Shown here: one piece after another, positions 15,796 through 19,519 of the stretch
Layout: each line of letters starts with the position of its first letter
Position numbering within the stretch: position 1 is the stretch's first letter
Assembly: GCA_001017865.1 (NCBI GenBank)
Contig: LATQ01000001.1
Coordinates: 2,636,535-2,656,053 of the forward strand
Reading direction: 5' to 3'
Length of the DNA: 19,519 bases
Source of the DNA: Rhodococcus sp. IITR03
GTDB lineage: Bacteria; Actinomycetota; Actinomycetes; Mycobacteriales; Mycobacteriaceae
The notes under the pieces: generated by a model
The model's database searches: none
What the model was told of the DNA's origin: nothing
The model's input: the letters and a program-made list of their open reading frames with translations, nothing else
Made by a program: the position numbers and the translations under genes

Positions 15796-15812
15796 TCGCA
15801 CACGCCGTGCGA
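15796..15812. repeat. Inverted repeat just after the etfBA -10 box
   Basis: TCGCAC (15796-15801) and GTGCGA (15807-15812) are perfect arms around ACGCC, located at the predicted transcription start. It could be a second protein site or the first hairpin of the leader. Short arms make chance occurrence possible. Confidence 0.3.
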
Positions 15813-15886
15813 AAGACACGAGTGCTCGGTTCAGGCAGCGCCTTGCCGACCAAAGGCAGCTACACACAGGAGGTCGACGCAGACCC

Positions 15887-16670
15887 ATGACGAACATCGT
15901 CGTTTTGATCAAGCAGGTCCCCGACACGTGGTCCGAGCGCAAGCTCAGCGACGGCGACTACACGCTCGACCGTGAGGCCGCCGACGCCGTGCTCGACGAG
16001 ATCAACGAGCGCGCCGTCGAGGAAGCTCTGCTCATCAAGGAGCGCGACGGCGGCGAGGTCACCGTTCTGACCGCCGGCCCGGACCGCGCCACCGACGCCA
16101 TCCGCAAGGCGCTGTCCATGGGCGCCGACAAGGCGATCCACCTCAACGATCCCGCCATGCACGGCTCCGACTCGATCCAGACCGCGTACGCGATCGCCGC
16201 TGCACTCGGCCAGATCGAGGGTGTCGAGCTGGTCATCGCCGGTAACGAGGCCACCGACGGTCGCGTGGGCGCCGTGCCCGCGATCATCGCCGAGTACCTG
16301 GGCCTGCCCCACCTGACGCACCTGCGCAAGCTCACGATCGCGGACGGCAAGGCCTCCGGCGAGCGCGAGACCGACGAGGCGTCTTCGGCATCGAGGCTCC
16401 GCTCCCCGCCATCGTCTCGGTCACCGAGAAGATCAACGAGCCCCGCTTCCCCTCCTTCAAGGGCATCATGGCCGCCAAGAAGAAGGAAGTTCAGACCCTC
16501 ACCCTCGCCGATATCGGTCTCGATCCCGAGATCTTCGGTGTTGCGAACGCTGCGTCCACCGTCACCGGTGTGACCCCGAAGCCCCCGCGCACCGCGGGTG
16601 AGCGCGTCACCGACGAGGCGACGGCGGCAGCAAGATCGCTCAGTACCTGGTCGGCCAGAAGATCATCTGA
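15887..16670 (+). CDS. etfB: Electron transfer flavoprotein beta subunit
   Basis: About 261 residues after two repairs. With EtfA it forms the soluble ETF that takes electrons from acyl-CoA dehydrogenases and passes them to a membrane oxidoreductase. The N-terminus MTNIVVLIKQVPDTWSERK, the segment VIAGNEATDGRVGAVPAIIAE (~107-127) and the family signature ending INEPRFPSFKGIMAAKKK (~182-199) are clear. Losses of one G in GAGGGC occur at 16378-16379 and again at 16617-16618; repair gives the normal C-terminus ending YLVGQKII. AGGAGG (15868-15873) lies 13 nt before the ATG, a slightly long spacing. etfA follows 45 nt later. The counterpart in M. tuberculosis is fixA (Rv3029c). An inverted repeat overlaps the promoter, suggesting control by a fatty-acid-type repressor. 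Confidence 0.94.
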
Positions 16671-16715
16671 TCGCGCCCCGCGACAACATCTGACATATCT
16701 AGGAGAGAAGTAGTA

Positions 16716-17671
16716 ATGGCAGAAGTACTCGTGCTCGTCGAGCATGCCGAGGGCGCGCTCAAGAAGGTCAGCACCGAACTCATCACCGCCGCGCGTGTGC
16801 TCGGCGAGCCCTCCGCCGTCGTCGCAGGTGCCCCCGGCACCGCCGACGCGCTGCAGGACGCCCTCGCCGCCGCCGGTGCGGTCAAGGTCTACGCCGCCGA
16901 GTCCGAAGACGTCGACAACTACCTGGTGACCCCGAAGGTCGACGTCCTCGCGTCGCTCGTCGAGTCCACCAGCCCCGCCGCCGTCATCACCGCCGCGTCC
17001 GTCGAGGGCAAGGAGGTGTCGGGCCGCCTCGCCGCCCGCATCGGCTCCGGTCTGCTCGTCGATGTCGTCGACGTCAAGGCCGACGCTCCGCCGTGCACTC
17101 GATCTTCGGTGGCGCGTTCACCGTCGACGCCAAGGCCAACGGTGAGGTCCCCGTGATCTCCATCCGCCCGGGTGCCATCGAGGCCAAGCCCGAGGCTGCC
17201 GCCGCCGAGCGCGTGGCCGTCGAGGTTCCGGCCCAGGAAGAGAACGCCGTGAAGATCGTCTCGCGCGATCCGATCGTCGGCGGCGACCGTCCGGAGCTGA
17301 CCGAGGCGTCGATCGTCGTCTCCGGTGGCCGCGGTGTCGGTTCGGCCGACAAGTTCTCCGTCGTCGAGGAGCTCGCCGACTCGCTCGGTGCCGCCGTCGG
17401 TGCTTCCCGCGCCGCCGTCGACTCGGGCTACTACCCGGGCCAGTTCCAGGTCGGTCAGACCGGTAAGACGGTCTCCCCGCAGCTGTACGTCGCGCTCGGC
17501 ATCTCCGGCGCCATCCAGCACCGCGCCGGCATGCAGACGTCGAAGACCATCGTCGCCGTCAACAAGGACGAAGAGGCTCCGATCTTCGAGATCGCGGACT
17601 ACGGCGTCGTCGGCGACCTGTTCAACGTCGCTCCGCAGCTGACCGAAGAGGTCAAGAAGCACAAGGGCTGA
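16716..17671 (+). CDS. etfA: Electron transfer flavoprotein alpha subunit
   Basis: After one repair it is 318 residues. The N-terminal half ([13 protein letters not shown]) interacts with the beta subunit. The C-terminal FAD domain carries [12 protein letters not shown] (~206-217), [21 protein letters not shown] and the ETF-alpha signature [17 protein letters not shown] (~258-274) continuing to [12 protein letters not shown]. One G is missing near 17085 (GACGCTCC for GACGGCTCC), splitting the gene between VDVKAD and [20 protein letters not shown] lies just upstream of the ATG at 16716. The gene ends before a strong hairpin. The counterpart is fixB (Rv3028c). Confidence 0.95.
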
Positions 17672-17695
17672 TCCGCTCCGGCAGATCGATCCCTG

Positions 17696-17729
17696 CGCGG
17701 CCCGCTCCTTCGAAAGGAGCGGGGCCGCG
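17696..17729 (+). terminator. Strong hairpin terminator after etfA
   Basis: CGCGGCCCGCTCCTT, a CGA loop, AAGGAGC and GGGGCCGCG form a stem of about 15 base pairs with a single bulged G. It begins 25 nt after the etfA stop. No T tract follows. It should close the etfBA transcript. Confidence 0.75.
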
Positions 17730-17751
17730 TGCATTCTGCGGGAGTGTTCAT

Positions 17752-17767
17752 CGGCGATGCATCGCCG
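17752..17767. repeat. 16-bp perfect palindrome
   Basis: CGGCGATGCATCGCCG is a perfect palindrome located between the etfA terminator and the OlsB-like gene, about 50 nt before that gene's ATG. A dimeric regulator site for the acyltransferase pair is possible. A local hairpin is the alternative. Confidence 0.4.
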
Positions 17768-17818
17768 CGACACCCCGTCGCCGCCGACGCGCCTCCCACG
17801 GTCGTTACACCTTGGGGC

Positions 17819-18647
17819 ATGACCACATCGCCGGTGCTGTACCGCCCGAGTGGATTCACCGCTCCCGTCCTGTCCGGCCCCCGCTACTCCCTCGTCGTGT
17901 CGACCGAAGCGTCGGATCGCCTGGCTGCGCAACGTCTTCGGTACCGGGTCTTCTCCGGTGAACCCGGCTTCCGGATCCCCGATGCGGGGGACGGATCCGA
18001 CGCCGACCGGTTCGACGAGTTCTGCGACCACGTGCTGGTGCGCGATCGGGTCACCGACGACGTCGTCGGCTGTTACCGGATGCTGCCGCCCGAAGCCGCC
18101 CGCGAGGCCGGTGGTACTACACCGCCACCGAATTCGATCTCTCCGCACTCGACCCACACGGGCGCGGCCTGGTGGAGATGGGCAGGGCCTGCGTCGATCC
18201 CGCTCACCGTTCCGGGTCGGTCCTGACCCTGATGTGGGCCGGCATCCTGCACTATCTCGAGGCGACCGGACACAACGAGGTCGTCGGATGCGTCTCGGTG
18301 CCCATGCGCACGACGCCCGACGAACCCGAGGCATCGAACGTCCGGGCCGTGCGCGACCTGCTGCTCGAACGACACGCCGTCGAACCCGCAGCGCGGTCCG
18401 ACCGCTGAATCCCGTGATGGTCGACGGCCACCCGCTCGACGAGATCGTTCCGTTGCCGCGCCCGGTCGTCCCACCGCTCCTGCGCGGATACCTGCGGCTC
18501 GGTGCCCGGATCTGTGGTGAACCGGCCCACGACCCGGACTTCGGGGTAGCCGACTTCGTCGCGGTCCTCGCCGTGGACCGGGCGGACACCCGTTATCTCG
18601 CCCGCCTGCGCGCGGCCGCCGAGCGTGCCGAGCGGGGGTCGTGGTGA
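17819..18647 (+). CDS. OlsB-like GNAT-fold acyltransferase (Rv3027c counterpart)
   Basis: About 276 residues after two repairs. The pattern [23 protein letters not shown] at about residues 24-46 (acyl-homoserine-lactone-synthase-like start), [11 protein letters not shown] (~65-75), GCYRMLPP, then [15 protein letters not shown] (~119-133) is typical of the PF13444 group, which includes OlsB, the enzyme that N-acylates ornithine from acyl-ACP. The C-terminal part ([20 protein letters not shown], then [11 protein letters not shown]) also agrees with OlsB-like proteins. One G is missing at 18113-18114 (GGTGGTAC for GGTGGGTAC) and one at 18395-18396 (GCGCGGTCC for GCGCGGGTCC). The ATG at 17819 has only a weak ribosome-binding site. 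The stop overlaps the next start as GTGA. Ornithine specificity is not provable here. Confidence 0.8.
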
Positions 18648-19519
18648 CTCGGGCCGGTACGACACCGGTGCACGCGTGGATGCCGTCGAGTCCGTGCGGG
18701 ATCCGGTGCCTGCCGGACAGGACGGACCGTGTGGGTCTGCCGACGGTGTGGTTGCGCATCGCGATCGTCACGGTCGTGCTGATGATGGTGCCGCTCCTGC
18801 CGGCCGGGCGGATGATTCCCGCGACGTGTCGGGAGAGCGCGGTGCGCCGCAGTGCGCGCGTGTTGTTGTGGTGCGTAGGCATCCGTCCGACGATCGACGA
18901 CCGGCGTGACCGGCGGGCGCACGCAGGGGGCGTGCTCGTCGTTGCGCCGCACGTCTCGTGGACGGATGTCCTCGTCCTCACCGCGGTCGCTCCCGCGGAG
19001 TTCGTCGCACGAGCGGATCTGCTCGACTGGGGTCTGCTGGGCGCACTCGCACGCCGGATGCGTGTCATCACCATCGAACGGGAACGATTGCGACTGCTGC
19101 CCGACGTGATCGAGCGAGTTCACACCCGCCTGGTGGAGGGTGGACGCGTCGCGGTCTTCCCCGAGGGCACGACCCGATGCGGCCGGTCCCTCGGCGGTTT
19201 CCGCCCCGCACTGCTGCAGGCGGCCGTGGACGCGCAGTGCCCCGTCCAGCCCGTGGGCCTGCGATACGGCGAGCGCGGGGGAGAGCTCACCGCCGTGCCG
19301 GCCTTCGTCGGCGACGAGACGATGGGTTCCTCGATCCGGCGGATGATCCGGAACCGCGGTGTCGTCGTCGAAGTCGTGCTCGCTCCGCTCGAACATCCGG
19401 GTCGGGACCGGCACGATCTCGCAGCCCGATGCGCCCGCGCGGTCCGTGACGAGCGCCCGGTCGAGGCCGTGACGTTCCTGCCGGTCGGCGGCTCACCGGC
19501 CGGTGGAGCGGCACGGACG
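18644..19519 (+). CDS. PlsC-like 1-acyl lipid acyltransferase (Rv3026c counterpart), 3' truncated
   Basis: An uninterrupted frame of 292 codons from the GTG at 18644 to the window edge, with no stop reached. The start overlaps the OlsB-like stop (GTGA, 18644-18647), indicating coupled translation. A membrane helix WLRIAIVTVVLMMVPLLP is at about residues 44-61. The acyltransferase motif I is HVSWTD (H-x4-D, ~103-108) and motif III is FPEGTT (~176-181), both required in PlsC/AGPAT enzymes. In the OlsBA pathway the second enzyme (OlsA) is a PlsC homologue that O-acylates lyso-ornithine lipid. The gene order therefore fits either ornithine lipid synthesis or a general phospholipid or acyl-ester role. 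The missing C-terminus should be short, given usual lengths of 250-300 residues. Confidence 0.85.
   Translation, partial: MTRAGTTPVHAWMPSSPCGIRCLPDRTDRVGLPTVWLRIAIVTVVLMMVPLLPAGRMIPATCRESAVRRSARVLLWCVGIRPTIDDRRDRRAHAGGVLVVAPHVSWTDVLVLTAVAPAEFVARADLLDWGLLGALARRMRVITIERERLRLLPDVIERVHTRLVEGGRVAVFPEGTTRCGRSLGGFRPALLQAAVDAQCPVQPVGLRYGERGGELTAVPAFVGDETMGSSIRRMIRNRGVVVEVVLAPLEHPGRDRHDLAARCARAVRDERPVEAVTFLPVGGSPAGGAART

Noticed and set aside
16919..18589. 556-codon minus-strand frame opposite etfA and the OlsB-like gene
   Set aside because: It crosses a strong terminator and two well-identified genes and has no recognisable domain.
4850..18647. Reading the broken genes as pseudogenes or programmed frameshifts
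   Set aside because: There are far too many, they affect core genes, and each is cured by one base in a G/C run. No slippery heptamer with a downstream structure recurs.
1..19519. Insertion sequences, integrases, CRISPR repeats, tRNA or rRNA genes
   Set aside because: No transposase or integrase motif, no regularly spaced repeats and no tRNA-like arm pattern were found. Gene order is chromosomal and conserved.

Overview
The window is high-GC actinobacterial DNA. Gene order and protein sequences point to a mycolic-acid bacterium (order Mycobacteriales, most likely Rhodococcus or a close relative). From the ABC ATPase at 3135 to the right edge, the order matches, from memory, Mycobacterium tuberculosis Rv3041c to Rv3026c: ABC ATPase, NUDIX, EchA17-type enoyl-CoA hydratase, two SAM methyltransferases, a beta-propeller lipoprotein (Rv3035), a left-handed beta-helix acyltransferase (Rv3034c), the methylglucose lipopolysaccharide (MGLP) genes Rv3032/Rv3031/Rv3030, ETF beta and alpha, an OlsB-like acyltransferase (Rv3027c) and a PlsC-like acyltransferase (Rv3026c). 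I saw no mobile element, RNA gene, CRISPR array or phage gene. Every gap between genes is under 300 bases.

Layout. 1-451 (+): 3' end of a Pth2-type peptidyl-tRNA hydrolase gene. 435-3091 (-): glgX, followed by a GNAT gene that overlaps it by 4 nt. 3135-7813 (+): ABC ATPase, NUDIX hydrolase, enoyl-CoA hydratase, class I methyltransferase, THUMP-like methyltransferase. 7838-9148 (-): lipoprotein. 9242-11533 (+): beta-helix acyltransferase, then an amidase that I do not recall at the M. tuberculosis locus. 11547-15663 (-): methyltransferase, GH57 branching enzyme, GT4 glucosyltransferase and a second GNAT, joined by three consecutive 4-nt stop/start overlaps. This is one operon for a cytoplasmic methylated alpha-glucan. 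15887-17671 (+): etfBA behind a promoter that overlaps a perfect inverted repeat, closed by a strong hairpin terminator. 17819-19519 (+): coupled OlsB-like and PlsC-like acyltransferase genes; the second runs off the window.

How the genes fit together. Two themes dominate. One is alpha-glucan metabolism: GlgX, and the MGLP elongation, branching and methylation enzymes with candidate acyl-decorating enzymes. The other is acyl-CoA and lipid metabolism: enoyl-CoA hydratase, a NUDIX enzyme resembling CoA diphosphatases, ETF, and two lipid acyltransferases. MGLP is known to bind fatty acyl chains in mycobacteria, so the two themes may be connected.

Quality warning. Nearly every gene is split by one or two apparent frameshifts, about 28 in total. 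Almost all can be repaired by restoring one G or C in a short G/C run, and the repaired proteins are full length with intact motifs. I read these as consensus errors, not pseudogenes. CDS coordinates below span the repaired genes. Only the ABC ATPase, the GNAT at 11547-12089 and the PlsC-like gene read through without repair.
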